Assembly: GCA_028279555.1 (NCBI GenBank)
Contig: JANQNO010000005.1
Coordinates: 62,001 to 126,000, forward strand
Source: Sphingorhabdus sp.
GTDB taxonomy: Bacteria > Pseudomonadota > Alphaproteobacteria > Sphingomonadales > Sphingomonadaceae
Direction of reading: 5' to 3'
DNA: 64,000 nucleotides
The notes under the pieces are model-generated. The model saw only the letters and a program-made list of their open reading frames with translations, had not been told where the DNA came from and did not search any database. Shown here piece by piece: positions 1 through 8,699 of this stretch (position 1 is its first letter; each line of letters begins with the position of its first letter). The translations under genes and the position numbers were made by a program.

Positions 1-1
1 G

Positions 2-205
2 CTCACCGAGCTGACCGTGACCGAGCGTGAGGAGGTGGACGCGGTCTATGATGATGAAACCGGCGCGAAGCTGAGCGATGCGAGTGTCCGCGTGGAAACC
101 CGCGCCGCAACGCCGGCCGATGTCACCCATGTCCGCTGGGCCTTTGCCCGGCCGATTGCGCCCGGCGAGAAGGGTAGCGTCTCCTACCGCGGCGTGGTCA
201 AGTAA
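2..205 (+). CDS. C-terminal part of an unidentified protein
   Basis: The frame is open from the window edge to a TAA at 203-205, so only about the last 67 residues are visible. They read as alternating hydrophilic and beta-prone segments (VYDDETGAKLSD, then VRVETRAATPADVTHVRWAF, then a glycine-rich end). This resembles the beta-sandwich repeats at the end of DUF11-type surface or secreted proteins, but I cannot name it. A GTG at 17 is in frame but is probably internal. Confidence 0.5.
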   Translation, partial: LTELTVTEREEVDAVYDDETGAKLSDASVRVETRAATPADVTHVRWAFARPIAPGEKGSVSYRGVVK

Positions 206-238
206 GCGCCGAGCCGCGACAGTTTAGCGCGCCTTGCC

Positions 239-2464
239 CTAGAAATCGAAATCGAGCCGGAGCGCGTAGGTGCGCTCTGCGCCAATACGAGAAAATTCGT
301 CGCCAGCCGAGGCGACACTGAGCGAGGTGAAATACTGCTCGTCGAACAGGTTGCGGACATAGGCGGTCAGGCTCACGCCCTCGACTATTTCATAGCCCAA
401 ACGCACATTGACGAGAATCCGGTCACCGAAATAATTCTGGTCGAAATTGCTGTTGGTCTGAAAGACCTTCGACTGATAGTTGGCGTCGATCCCGCCGAAC
501 AGGCCGAAGTCGCTGTTGTAGGCGATACCTGCATTGGCTGACCAGCGCGGCGCGAAGGGAAAGCGGTTGCCGGCGAAATTAGCTTGGTTGCCTTCGCTTT
601 CGGGCTGGTTCGGATCGAAATTGCCATTTGGAAAATCGTCGAACTCGGTGAAGGAATAGCCAAGGCCACCATAGATTTCGAGCTGCGGTGTCACATCGAA
701 GCTGATGTCGGTTTCGAAGCCGTAGAGCGTCGACTGACCGGCATTTTGCGTCTGACCAAATGTCGGGAACTGCGGTGAGGGAATGAACACCTGCTGATCG
801 GTCCAGTCCGAATAGAAGATGTTGGCATTCCATTTGAGACGACCATCGAGCCATTCGCTACGCATCGCCAGCTCATAGTTCCACAGATATTCGGGATCAT
901 ATTCGTTCAGGCTGCCATCGACCACGAAAATCTCCGACCCGCCGGCGCGATAGGCGCGCTGGACGACAAAAGAGACGTTGAAGTCATCATTGGGCGACCA
1001 GCGGACACCACCCTTAGGCAGCCATGCATTAAACTCTGCATCGGTGGTCTGCACATCGGTTGTGAGCAGCGCGTTCAGGAAGGCGAATTGCGGCGGGATG
1101 ACGCCTGCGACCAGGAAGGTATCACTGGTGGCTACCTGGCTGGTTTCTTCATTGTCGTAACGAAGCCCAAACAGCAGGTCGATGGTGTCGGTCAGTGCAA
1201 ACTCGCCATCGGTGAAGAAGGCGTAGTTTGTGTTTTCCCCGTCGGTCGAAGAGTTACGGCCGATCAAAAGGCCGGGCAGGGGGATGCCCAAAATCGAGCC
1301 GGGCACCGAAAAACTATCCGTGAAATTGTCAGCATTGCTGAAATAATAGAAGCCGAGCACACCTTTGAAGCGGTCGCTGTCATATTTCAGGCGGAGTTCC
1401 TGCGAAAAGACCTCGTCGCTCCCGATCCGGTCAAGCGATGAAACCGGCGTGGGGGTGGAATCGAAATCTTCCTGCCGGACATAGTCGGTATACTGGTAGG
1501 TGCTAATCGACTGCAGATCGAGATTGTCGGTTAGGCCGACATTGACATTGATCGACTGGATGAAGGTGTCCGTACCCTCCAGCCCGGGGAAATCGTATGC
1601 TACTTCGCGGGCAACCGCGCCTGCGTCATAGCTGCCATCGGCCTGCCGACCAGACACTGGATTTACAGCATCCTCTCCGGCAAAATTCTCCGTGTAGGAC
1701 GATGTCGTAATGATTTTTACATTATCTACCGGTTCCATAAGCAGCTTGAGACGGATGGTCTTCAGTTCCGTCGCGTCGGCTTCTTCATTCAGGAATGTGT
1801 TGAAGATAAAGCCGTCACTTTCGCGGTAGTTGGCGGCCAGGCGGAAGGCAAAGCTGTCATCGACGATCGGTCCTCCAACAGCCGCAGCAATTTGCCGCTG
1901 GCCATTATTGCCGATTTCGCCGCGCGCTCGAAAATCCCATTGATAGGTCGGGTCCTGTGTGCGGACATAGATCGCGCCAGCCAGAGCATTGCGGCCGAAA
2001 TTAGTCGATTGTGGGCCGCGAAAGACCTCGACTTGCCCCAGATCCCAGCTGTCGAGCGGGCCGAAGAAGGTGGTCTGGTTGCTGAGCGGGGAATCGTCCA
2101 CATAAACAGTCAGGGTTGCGCCGCCGCCCGCTATGCCGCGTTGATCGACGCCGCGAATGGCGAAGCCAAGCCCGCCGAAGGAAGAGGTGACATTGGGAAT
2201 GCGGTCGATCACGTCATAGACGCTGGTGATCGGTTCGCGTTCGATTTCTTCCGATGTGGTGACATCGACGCTCGAGGTCACATCCTGAAGCGACTGTTCG
2301 AACTTTGTGCCGGTGACGACGATCGGATCGCTGCCGTCTTCATTACCGCTTAATGCCGCGGCGTCATCCTCGGCAGCCGAAACATCGTCAGCCGCCATGC
2401 CGGGGGAGATCGCCGCCAAGGCAAGTGCAGCCAAAGAACTCGTCTTCAAAAAAGTCTTTTTCAT
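239..2464 (-). CDS. TonB-dependent outer-membrane receptor, probably for a ferric siderophore
   Basis: A 741-residue TonB-dependent transporter of normal length. Residues 1-24 are a Sec signal peptide ending GMA. The plug starts with DPIVVTGTK (46-54) and carries VEVFRGPQSTNFGRNALAG (145-163), the classic plug signature. The rest is beta-barrel ending LRLDFDF with a terminal Phe. AGGGAA lies just before the ATG. The receptor takes a substrate across the outer membrane using TonB-ExbBD energy. Two Fur-like boxes sit upstream, and a membrane protein plus a PepSY protein are transcribed divergently from the same gap. That context points to an iron complex. The exact substrate cannot be read from the sequence. 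Confidence 0.93.
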   Translation of the reverse strand: MKKTFLKTSSLAALALAAISPGMAADDVSAAEDDAAALSGNEDGSDPIVVTGTKFEQSLQDVTSSVDVTTSEEIEREPITSVYDVIDRIPNVTSSFGGLGFAIRGVDQRGIAGGGATLTVYVDDSPLSNQTTFFGPLDSWDLGQVEVFRGPQSTNFGRNALAGAIYVRTQDPTYQWDFRARGEIGNNGQRQIAAAVGGPIVDDSFAFRLAANYRESDGFIFNTFLNEEADATELKTIRLKLLMEPVDNVKIITTSSYTENFAGEDAVNPVSGRQADGSYDAGAVAREVAYDFPGLEGTDTFIQSINVNVGLTDNLDLQSISTYQYTDYVRQEDFDSTPTPVSSLDRIGSDEVFSQELRLKYDSDRFKGVLGFYYFSNADNFTDSFSVPGSILGIPLPGLLIGRNSSTDGENTNYAFFTDGEFALTDTIDLLFGLRYDNEETSQVATSDTFLVAGVIPPQFAFLNALLTTDVQTTDAEFNAWLPKGGVRWSPNDDFNVSFVVQRAYRAGGSEIFVVDGSLNEYDPEYLWNYELAMRSEWLDGRLKWNANIFYSDWTDQQVFIPSPQFPTFGQTQNAGQSTLYGFETDISFDVTPQLEIYGGLGYSFTEFDDFPNGNFDPNQPESEGNQANFAGNRFPFAPRWSANAGIAYNSDFGLFGGIDANYQSKVFQTNSNFDQNYFGDRILVNVRLGYEIVEGVSLTAYVRNLFDEQYFTSLSVASAGDEFSRIGAERTYALRLDFDF

Positions 2465-2487
2465 AATTTTCCCTGAAACCCATTATT

Positions 2488-2506
2488 AATGAGATTGATT
2501 CTCAAC
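2488..2506. promoter_or_regulatory. Fur-like box 1
   Basis: AATGAGATTGATTCTCAAC matches 16 of the 18 defined positions of the sphingomonad Fur palindrome AATGAGAATNATTCTCATT as I remember it. It lies 24 bases before the TonB receptor start and would let Fur repress both divergent transcripts when iron is plentiful. Confidence 0.7.
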
Positions 2507-2518
2507 TGCACGGCAATT

Positions 2519-2537
2519 AGTGCGAATTATTCTCATT
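2519..2537. promoter_or_regulatory. Fur-like box 2
   Basis: AGTGCGAATTATTCTCATT matches 16 of 18 defined positions of the same palindrome. It starts 31 bases after the first box, about three helical turns, so two Fur dimers could sit on one face. It is 54 bases before the rightward membrane-protein gene. Confidence 0.7.
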
Positions 2538-2590
2538 TACAAGAAAGAAAGTTGAGGCTAGAGAATCGCTGGTTCAGGAAGGGCAGATTC

Positions 2591-3139
2591 ATGTGGATCA
2601 TTGGCGGGATTGCCGCGCAATCAATCAGCATCTGGTCGCTGCGCAATGCCAATCGGGGAGAAGCAAACCGCTTGCTGTGGCTGGCAGTTGGCCTGATTTT
2701 GTTCGTCAGCTCGATCTGGCTGATTTCAACAGGGCTGGGGTTCGAGCTGGGCCTGACCTGGGCGCTGACCACCATCTCCATAGTTGCCTATGGTTTGATT
2801 CTGTTTCCGTTTCTGGGTGCGAAGGAGGTTGGCCATCAACGCGTTCCGAGGCGGCTCAAAAAAATGCCGATCCCACCATCGGGGTCTAAGGCGCGGCTTG
2901 CTCTGCGGCTATTTTCGGCCGGCCCGCTTTATCTGATCGCCTCGCTCGGCCTTGGCCTGATGATTGCAACCAAGCCCTGGGCAGTGGAAATTACACGGTT
3001 ATTTACAGGCGGCCTTCTTATCCCGCTATTCTGGTCATTAGGAGCATTGCATGCGACGGTTGATTCCAATCTTTGGCGGGTCGCCTATATGCCAATATTG
3101 ATCACGGCGGTTTCAGCAGCAGGATATGTGCTTCTATGA
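2591..3139 (+). CDS. Small integral membrane protein of the iron-uptake locus
   Basis: About 182 residues with four or five hydrophobic helices and a basic cytoplasmic-type loop (QRVPRRLKKMP) in the middle. I chose ATG 2591 because AGGAAGGG precedes it; an in-frame ATG at 2489 would run through both Fur boxes. Its stop overlaps the start of the PepSY gene (ATGA), so the two are probably translationally coupled. Small DUF3325/DUF3649-like membrane proteins often accompany PepSY iron-uptake genes, but I cannot assign this one to a family with certainty. Confidence 0.75.
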   Translation: MWIIGGIAAQSISIWSLRNANRGEANRLLWLAVGLILFVSSIWLISTGLGFELGLTWALTTISIVAYGLILFPFLGAKEVGHQRVPRRLKKMPIPPSGSKARLALRLFSAGPLYLIASLGLGLMIATKPWAVEITRLFTGGLLIPLFWSLGALHATVDSNLWRVAYMPILITAVSAAGYVLL

Positions 3140-4683
3140 AGGATCAGGTTACAGATAACGCGGTCGAAACCGAAGGCAGCAACAGCCCGTTTGTGCGCCG
3201 GATGATCGACTCCCATTCGGTGCTCGGCCTTGCCTTTGCCGCGCTCATCTACATTGTCAGCCTGTCGGGGGCGCTGACGCTTTTTGTGCCGGAAATCTCG
3301 CTCTGGGAAAATCGGGATGTGCCGACTGCTTTCGAAAGCTCTCCAGCCGCAGTTGCTTCTGCGGCGCGCAATGTTGAAACCCATTTGGAAGAAGGCAACG
3401 AGATTCTGAATGTCGTCGCCTATGCGCCCGACGAGTTCAAGCCCTATCTGACGGTACGGCTTAATCAGCGTGCAGATGAAAAGTCGGAACTCGATAGCCG
3501 TGACTGGGTTGCCGATCCGCAAACCGGCGAGCTTGGCAAAAGGATCGAAGCGCCTTTCGCGCATGTCATCGAAGATCTCCACACGATGCTACATTTGCCT
3601 GCACCTTGGGGACGCTATCTCGTCGGATTGCTTGGCGTCGTCATGTTCACGCTGATCCTGTCGGGTATTTTCGCACATCCCACAATATTCAAGGACGCAT
3701 TCAAGCTCAGGCTCAAACGCAATGCGCGGATCGCGTGGACCGATGTTCATAACCGGCTCAGCGTATGGGGTCTGCCATTCCATCTGATTATAACCTTTAC
3801 CGGTGCCTTTTTGGGCGTTGCAGGCATTACCGTCGCAGCACTGGCCATGCTTGCCTATGAAGGCGATCAGGAAGCCGCTATCCAGGTCATTCAGGGTCCG
3901 CAGCCGATTGTCGGCGCACCGCCGATGAGCGCTCCGCCCGACTATGAAAAAATGCTGGTCAATTCCAAGGGTGAGGGCAGGACATTCTCTTTGTTGGTGG
4001 CAGGCAATCCGAAGGACAGCGGCAACACAACCACGATTGCCTACTATGAAGATGGGATTCTCTCCGCGCGCACATCCGACATCTACCGCAACACGGGCGA
4101 ATTTCTGGAGAAATTCGGCGGTGCTGACAGCCCCGCTGGAGCCCGCGCTTTCGGTATGGTGCAGCCGCTCCATTATGGCACTTTTGGCGGCTTCCCGATC
4201 AAGATACTCTATTTCCTGCTCTCGTTGGCCCTCACATATATTACCAGCACTGGCATGATGATCTGGTTCAAGCGCAAGAAGCAGCAGAGCCAACCGCGAC
4301 CGAAGCATGAAGCGGCCTGGCGCGGAATGACAACGGGGCTGTCGCTGGGGCTCGCTGCTTGCGCTCTGGTTGTTGCGGTCAATATCGCCCTGCCGCTTGA
4401 ACCGGTCTTCTTTGGTGTGTGGCTGGTTTCATTGCTGGGAACATGGTTTGCGCCCAATGTTGCTGCGGCTGTGCGCTATCAATATCTGGCCATCGGCGCA
4501 TTGATGATCGCGGCCGGTCTGCTCCATCTTCCGATTGCGCTGGGGACAGGTGCCGGCCAGGCCATTCTGCTGGCGCTCGATCTGTCGCTGATTGCTGGCG
4601 GCGCATTGTTCGCCTGGATCGCCCTGCGGCCACAGGCGGCGCAGGAAGAGCCGGTGATTCGCGAGCTAGCGCCCGCGGAATAG
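3136..4683 (+). CDS. PepSY-associated membrane protein, candidate iron reductase
   Basis: A 515-residue protein with an N-terminal helix after a short cytoplasmic tail (LGLAFAALIYIVSLSGALTL), a large periplasmic loop, a helix near residues 165-190, then WTDVHNRLSVWGLPFHLIITFTGAF and several C-terminal helices. This is the architecture of the PepSY-TM family (PiuB/FegB-like) found beside ferric-siderophore receptors, where it is thought to reduce or release iron. The His residues in DLHTMLHLP and DVHNRL are candidate haem ligands. It overlaps the preceding gene by four bases and shares the Fur boxes upstream. Confidence 0.85.
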   Translation: MKDQVTDNAVETEGSNSPFVRRMIDSHSVLGLAFAALIYIVSLSGALTLFVPEISLWENRDVPTAFESSPAAVASAARNVETHLEEGNEILNVVAYAPDEFKPYLTVRLNQRADEKSELDSRDWVADPQTGELGKRIEAPFAHVIEDLHTMLHLPAPWGRYLVGLLGVVMFTLILSGIFAHPTIFKDAFKLRLKRNARIAWTDVHNRLSVWGLPFHLIITFTGAFLGVAGITVAALAMLAYEGDQEAAIQVIQGPQPIVGAPPMSAPPDYEKMLVNSKGEGRTFSLLVAGNPKDSGNTTTIAYYEDGILSARTSDIYRNTGEFLEKFGGADSPAGARAFGMVQPLHYGTFGGFPIKILYFLLSLALTYITSTGMMIWFKRKKQQSQPRPKHEAAWRGMTTGLSLGLAACALVVAVNIALPLEPVFFGVWLVSLLGTWFAPNVAAAVRYQYLAIGALMIAAGLLHLPIALGTGAGQAILLALDLSLIAGGALFAWIALRPQAAQEEPVIRELAPAE

Positions 4684-4882
4684 CCGTTACTCCCTGATTT
4701 TGCTCTCCGCCTGTTAACCCCTCCATATGGCCGCTGTCCCGCGCTGATACAGGCGGGCTGAGGATATGGTTAATGGCCGGGAAATTCGCGGCGTTAACCA
4801 CCTTTTCGTCTAGATTTGCGATGCTGCTTTCGACAGCCTGATGGTCAACACCCCATCCGGGCCATGTGAATTGGAGCATTTT

Positions 4883-5656
4883 ATGCGCAAGCTTTCGAAG
4901 AACATCCTCATCGCCTCGGCCGCGCTGGCGCTTCCGCTTGGGCTTGCGGCCTGCAGCGCCGATCCTGACAATGCGGAAGCGGTCGCGCAGCTCGATGAGA
5001 AGCTGGCCGGCAAGGATGCCGATCCGGCAATGAACAGCGCGCTCAACGACCGTATTCTGGTCGATCCCGAACTGACCGACAGCGCCAATGTCACCACCGT
5101 GCGAGAGGCCGATGCGCCGCTCAATGGGCAGACCCCGCCGGATAATGGCTACAAAGGCGATATCGCCTCTGCCGAGGAGCTGGACAGCGCGAAACTGATG
5201 CGTGCGCCCAAGCCGACGGTTGTCGCGGCGGAGGATTGCAAAAGCTGCGGTGATCAGCGCGCGGTAACGCTGGGTGGTCTGGCCGATGACCAGATGCAGC
5301 GCGGCAAGGGCACCTGCAATGCGAAGCTGCAATATGGTGCGCGCTGGGCAACACGCATGCCGACGCCATTTCCCGTCTATCCCAAGGGCCGCGTAAAAGA
5401 GGCCGCGGGTATCGATGGCGGCAAATGCGACCTGCGCGTGGCGAGCTTCACGACCTCTGCGAAGATGCAGAATGTGGTCGACTATTATTACACCCGTGCG
5501 AAGCGCTCCGGCTATTCGGCGGAATATCAGATCCGGGCCGGCGAACATGCGCTGGGCGGCGTGCGCAACAATGATGGCGGCGCCTATTTCATTACATTCA
5601 ACCCGCATCCCGGGGGCGGAACGGCGGTCGATATTGTCGCCAATAACGGCCGTTGA
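4883..5656 (+). CDS. Lipoprotein of unknown function
   Basis: A 257-residue protein with a lipoprotein signal, LPLGLAAC, cysteine at residue 24. I chose ATG 4883, behind a GGAG, over an in-frame ATG at 4841 that would bury the signal peptide. The mature part has a low-complexity Ala/Asp-rich stretch, a CKSCG pair near residue 115, and a C-terminal globular part with CNAKLQYGARWATRMPTPFP and DLRVASFTTSAKMQNVVDYY. The 199 bases upstream hold no other recognisable signal. I do not recognise the family. Confidence 0.75.
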   Translation: MRKLSKNILIASAALALPLGLAACSADPDNAEAVAQLDEKLAGKDADPAMNSALNDRILVDPELTDSANVTTVREADAPLNGQTPPDNGYKGDIASAEELDSAKLMRAPKPTVVAAEDCKSCGDQRAVTLGGLADDQMQRGKGTCNAKLQYGARWATRMPTPFPVYPKGRVKEAAGIDGGKCDLRVASFTTSAKMQNVVDYYYTRAKRSGYSAEYQIRAGEHALGGVRNNDGGAYFITFNPHPGGGTAVDIVANNGR

Positions 5657-5706
5657 TGCGGCGAATGCACAAAATCTGGATTGAAAACATGATGACAAGG
5701 GGAAAA

Positions 5707-6399
5707 ATGATGAAGAAGATGATTGCTACCGCGCTGCTCGGCGCGACGATGATGGCTGCGCCTGCGCATGCCGAAATCTGGCACTATGATACCTATATCG
5801 GCAACGGCATCGGCAAAGCCACGCTGACGATCGATACGTCCAAGGGCACCGCGTCCTACAAGGGCAAGAATATCAATGTCACGATGACCGGCAGCTCGAT
5901 CAAGAATTTCAAGGGCGGCGACAAACCCCCCTACCAGTATCTGAAGGTCGATGACATTTCGGGAACCTTCACCCGCTATGGCCGCAAATACAAGGCCTTC
6001 CCGTCGACCAAGCCGAAGCACACATCCTTCGCAGTTGGCTTCGACCATAAAAAGTCGACCCCGGAAAATTTCCTGTGGACCTATGGCAAGGACAAATGGG
6101 GTCGCACCTATGATTTCGACGGCAAGGGCTGGAACAGCACCTCGTCGACCGGTGGTTCTACCTCTTCGGGCGGTTCGACCTCGACCGGCGGTTCAACCGG
6201 TGGATCGACCTCGACTGGCGGATCAACGTCGACAGGCGGTTCGACTTCGACCGGCGGCTCGACCAGCACGGGCGGCAGCTCGAGCGGCGGGTCTTCGTCG
6301 GGCGGTACCGATGTTCCGGCACCCGGCATGCTCGCATTGTTCGGCCTTGGCGCTGGCGCGCTGGCACTGCGCCGCCGCCGCAAGAAGAAGCAGGACTAA
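5707..6399 (+). CDS. Secreted PEP-CTERM-like protein with Gly/Ser/Thr linker
   Basis: About 230 residues. A Sec signal (MMKKMIATALLGATMMAAPAHA) is followed by a globular beta-rich domain (WHYDTYIGNGIGKATLTID...). A low-complexity linker of GGSTST-type repeats follows, and the C-terminus is VPAPGMLALFGLGAGALAL plus RRRRKKK. The tripartite end (Pro-rich motif, hydrophobic helix, Arg cluster) is the PEP-CTERM sorting signal, here with VPAPG in place of VPEP. Exosortase would normally cut it near that motif. AAGGGG precedes the tandem ATG at 5707/5710, and a strong terminator follows. Confidence 0.82.
   Translation: MMKKMIATALLGATMMAAPAHAEIWHYDTYIGNGIGKATLTIDTSKGTASYKGKNINVTMTGSSIKNFKGGDKPPYQYLKVDDISGTFTRYGRKYKAFPSTKPKHTSFAVGFDHKKSTPENFLWTYGKDKWGRTYDFDGKGWNSTSSTGGSTSSGGSTSTGGSTGGSTSTGGSTSTGGSTSTGGSTSTGGSSSGGSSSGGTDVPAPGMLALFGLGAGALALRRRRKKKQD
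6139..6306 (+). repeat. In-frame tandem repeat encoding GGSTST units
   Basis: Imperfect 18-base units rich in GGCGGTTCGACCTCGACC-type sequence encode the linker of the PEP-CTERM-like protein. Units are a multiple of three, so slippage would change linker length without breaking the frame. Codon variation between units shows the array is not freshly expanded. Confidence 0.8.
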
Positions 6400-6455
6400 C
6401 ACTATCCGGTCTGCCGCGGCCTGATTTGACCGCGGCGCTCTACATGACCGAAACG

Positions 6456-6489
6456 GGCCGCTTCCCGAACCCGGGAGGCGGCCTTTTTT
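6456..6489 (+). terminator. Rho-independent terminator
   Basis: A 12-base stem GGCCGCTTCCCG / CGGGAGGCGGCC with one G-T wobble closes a four-base loop and is followed by TTTTTT at 6484-6489. It ends transcription from the PEP-CTERM-like gene. Confidence 0.9.
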
Positions 6490-6561
6490 GCTGCACGCCC
6501 GGGAGCGCCCGGCCATGCGGGTTTCACCAGATATTTACCCAAAGCTGCTAGCCGGGCGGCC

Positions 6562-7593
6562 ATGAAGATTGCGCCAGAAAAACGGAAATGGGCCGGGTTT
6601 GCGCCTGTGCTTGCTGCCCTGTTGCTTGCGGCCTGCTCCGGCGGCGCGCCTTCGACCTTCGACGATGCGCAGGCGGCCTATGAGCGCCATCACTACCGCA
6701 CGGCCCGAATCCACCTGGCCAACCTGCTCGCGGATAGCGAGCCCGATGCAAAGACGCGGCTGCTTTATGTGCAGCTGATGCTCGAGCTGGGTGACGGCAT
6801 TTCGGCGCAGTCCGCGCTGCGCAGCCTGCCCGATAATGCGCTTGCGGCGGCGCGGCGCGGCGAGCTCCTGGCGCATGCGCTGATCCTGCAGGCCAAGCCG
6901 GACGAGGCGGCCATCCTTATGGAAAAGCAGGATCGCAGCAAGCTGACCGAGCAGGGATACCGGATGCTTGTCTGGGCGCATCAGGACCAGGACACGCTCG
7001 AGCAGCAGCCCGGGCTGATCGAAGAGGCGCTGCGGCGCTATCCCGAAAGCGCCTATCTGCATGCGCAGGCCGGCGATGTGGCCATCAATCAGGGGGACTG
7101 GCTGCTCGCGCGCGACCATGCAGCCAAGGCGATCCGGCATGGTCCGGACAATTATCAGGCGCTGGTTCTCAATGGCCGTTACCAGATTGGCAGGGGAGAG
7201 CTGGAAAAGGCGCGGCAGCATTATGCCAGGGCGATGGAGGTCTATCCCGATCATCCGGTTCCGCCGGCAAATGTGGCGGGGCTCTATCTCGATCTCGGGC
7301 AAGCGGACAAGGCCGCCGAAACATTGAAGCGGGCACTGCCCAAAAACCCGGATTTTCCGTTTCTGCTGTTTCAAAAGGCGCGGCTGGATTACCGGCAGGA
7401 AAAATTCAAGGATGCACGCACGGCGCTTGCCGAAGCACGAAAAGGCCTGGCCGATTTTGGCCCATTGATCGCGCTTTCCGGCAAGGTTGAGGCGAAGATC
7501 GGGAATGTCGAAACGGCTCGGCTGGAGCTCTCACGGGCGCTGGAAATCGATCCCTCTGACCGCGAAGCCAGGCAGCTGCTGGAAGAAATCTAG
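6562..7593 (+). CDS. TPR-repeat lipoprotein, PrsT-like
   Basis: 343 residues with a lipobox (LLLAAC, cysteine 25) followed by repeated helix pairs of TPR type, for example AYLHAQAGDVAINQGDWLLARDHA and GRYQIGRGELEKARQHYARAM. TPR arrays are protein-binding scaffolds. The pattern recalls the PEP-CTERM-system TPR lipoprotein PrsT, and the gene directly follows a PEP-CTERM-like protein. PrsT itself is usually much longer, so this would be a short relative. The function is inferred from domain type and position only. Confidence 0.8.
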   Translation: MKIAPEKRKWAGFAPVLAALLLAACSGGAPSTFDDAQAAYERHHYRTARIHLANLLADSEPDAKTRLLYVQLMLELGDGISAQSALRSLPDNALAAARRGELLAHALILQAKPDEAAILMEKQDRSKLTEQGYRMLVWAHQDQDTLEQQPGLIEEALRRYPESAYLHAQAGDVAINQGDWLLARDHAAKAIRHGPDNYQALVLNGRYQIGRGELEKARQHYARAMEVYPDHPVPPANVAGLYLDLGQADKAAETLKRALPKNPDFPFLLFQKARLDYRQEKFKDARTALAEARKGLADFGPLIALSGKVEAKIGNVETARLELSRALEIDPSDREARQLLEEI

Positions 7594-7602
7594 GCGCGAC
7601 GC

Positions 7603-7968
7603 TCAGCCCAGGGGACGGGCACTGCGCACAAGCTTGATCCTGTAGTCATGCTTGGGGATGCAGATCTGCGCCGAGGTTTCGTGCCGCTCATAGTGATCGT
7701 CGATCAGGCGGCGTAGCCTGCCTATCTGAACCCTTGGATAACTATCGATTTGCGGATCGAAATCATGCGGTTTGCCAAGCGCTTCCACCGCAATCGTATA
7801 GGATTTGAGCGGGAAGGGCTCGCCGGACAGCCGGTGCAGCACCAGAAAATCGAGCAGTCTGCGCATCACCGGCGCGCGCATGAAATTCTCCGACTGCATC
7901 AACTGGCATCGTTCTCTCCAGATTAAGGCGCTATGTGGGTTTCGCGGCGTTATCCTGTCTGGTGTCAT
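7603..7968 (-). CDS. Stand-alone winged-helix DNA-binding protein
   Basis: 121 residues. The core MRRLLDFLVLHRLSGEPFPL then KSYTIAVEALGKPHDFDPQ and YPRVQIGRLRRLIDDHYE matches the N-terminal winged-helix region that precedes TPR or cyclase domains in many alphaproteobacterial regulators. Here there is nothing after it but a short basic end. ATG 7968 overlaps the stop of the RadC-type gene (ATGA) and AGGGAGA precedes it, so I rejected a longer frame running into that gene. Probably a small DNA-binding regulator; its target is unknown. Confidence 0.75.
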   Translation of the reverse strand: MTPDRITPRNPHSALIWRERCQLMQSENFMRAPVMRRLLDFLVLHRLSGEPFPLKSYTIAVEALGKPHDFDPQIDSYPRVQIGRLRRLIDDHYERHETSAQICIPKHDYRIKLVRSARPLG

Positions 7969-8699
7969 GTTATTCTCCCTGGCGAGCTGTTTGGCGCAAG
8001 GCCTGCAGCGCCTGCTGCGGCTTCGAAGAGGTTGGGGTGACTGCGGCGCAGACTGGTGCTGCCGAGGCGACCAACGATGATGTGATCGTGGAGCGCGATT
8101 TCCATGGTGTTGGCGGCGGCGGCGATCTGGCTTGTCAGCCGCAAATCCAACGGGCTGGGGTTCGTGTCGCCGGAGGGGTGGTTGTGTGCGACGATCAGCG
8201 CGCTGGCATTGTCCCACAGTGCCTGCCGGACGATCTCGCGCGGGTAAGCCTGCACCTGATTTACGGTTCCCCGCCACATTTCATGGTTAGCAATCACATG
8301 ATTGGCGGTGTCGAGGCTTAAAAGGCGGAAAGTCTCTACCTCGAGCGTCGCCATATCGAACTGCAATTGGTCGATAAGATCGTCCGGGCCATAAATTGGC
8401 CTGTTGCTCGAAAGACCAGCGCGCAAGCTGGCCAAAGCTGCCTGGCCGACATGATGGAGCCGCGAAATGACGAGCGGTGCAGCATCGCAATATGCATCGT
8501 CAGTTGAATTTACTGCAGCAAAAAGACGGGCGAGCGAACCATGGCGCGCAATAAGCAGCTTGCTCTCTGCCCGGGCATTTGAACCGAGAATGTCCGACAA
8601 AAGGCTGGTCAGGACCGCTAGGTCTGTTTCGCTGCTTTCTCTCGCTTCACATGGCGCCAGGTCGCGATCAGCAATATGATCATCTGCGGATCGTACCAT
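7965..8699 (-). CDS. RadC-type JAB/MPN domain protein
   Basis: About 244 residues from ATG 8699. A helical N-terminus (SKLLIARHGSLARLFAAV) leads to a JAB/MPN domain with HNHPSGDTNPSPLD, the metal-binding HxHPSG...D signature, and LHDHIIVGR. RadC-family proteins (UPF0758) are common on mobile elements; their biochemical role is still debated. The start is uncertain: ATG 8699 overlaps the preceding membrane-protein gene by 82 bases, and a longer frame opens at 8834. The stop is coupled to the winged-helix gene. Confidence 0.8.
   Translation of the reverse strand: MVRSADDHIADRDLAPCEARESSETDLAVLTSLLSDILGSNARAESKLLIARHGSLARLFAAVNSTDDAYCDAAPLVISRLHHVGQAALASLRAGLSSNRPIYGPDDLIDQLQFDMATLEVETFRLLSLDTANHVIANHEMWRGTVNQVQAYPREIVRQALWDNASALIVAHNHPSGDTNPSPLDLRLTSQIAAAANTMEIALHDHIIVGRLGSTSLRRSHPNLFEAAAGAAGLAPNSSPGRIT

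Noticed and set aside
4684..4882. CtrA-type sites (TTAA-N7-TTAAC) before the lipoprotein gene
   Set aside because: Half-sites such as GTTAACC occur but never with the right spacing.
6139..6306. CRISPR array
   Set aside because: The units are contiguous, in frame and without spacers; no cas gene is present.
5951..6424. 157-codon frame over the Gly/Ser repeat
   Set aside because: It is the second frame of the tandem repeat, Arg/Pro-rich with no domain.
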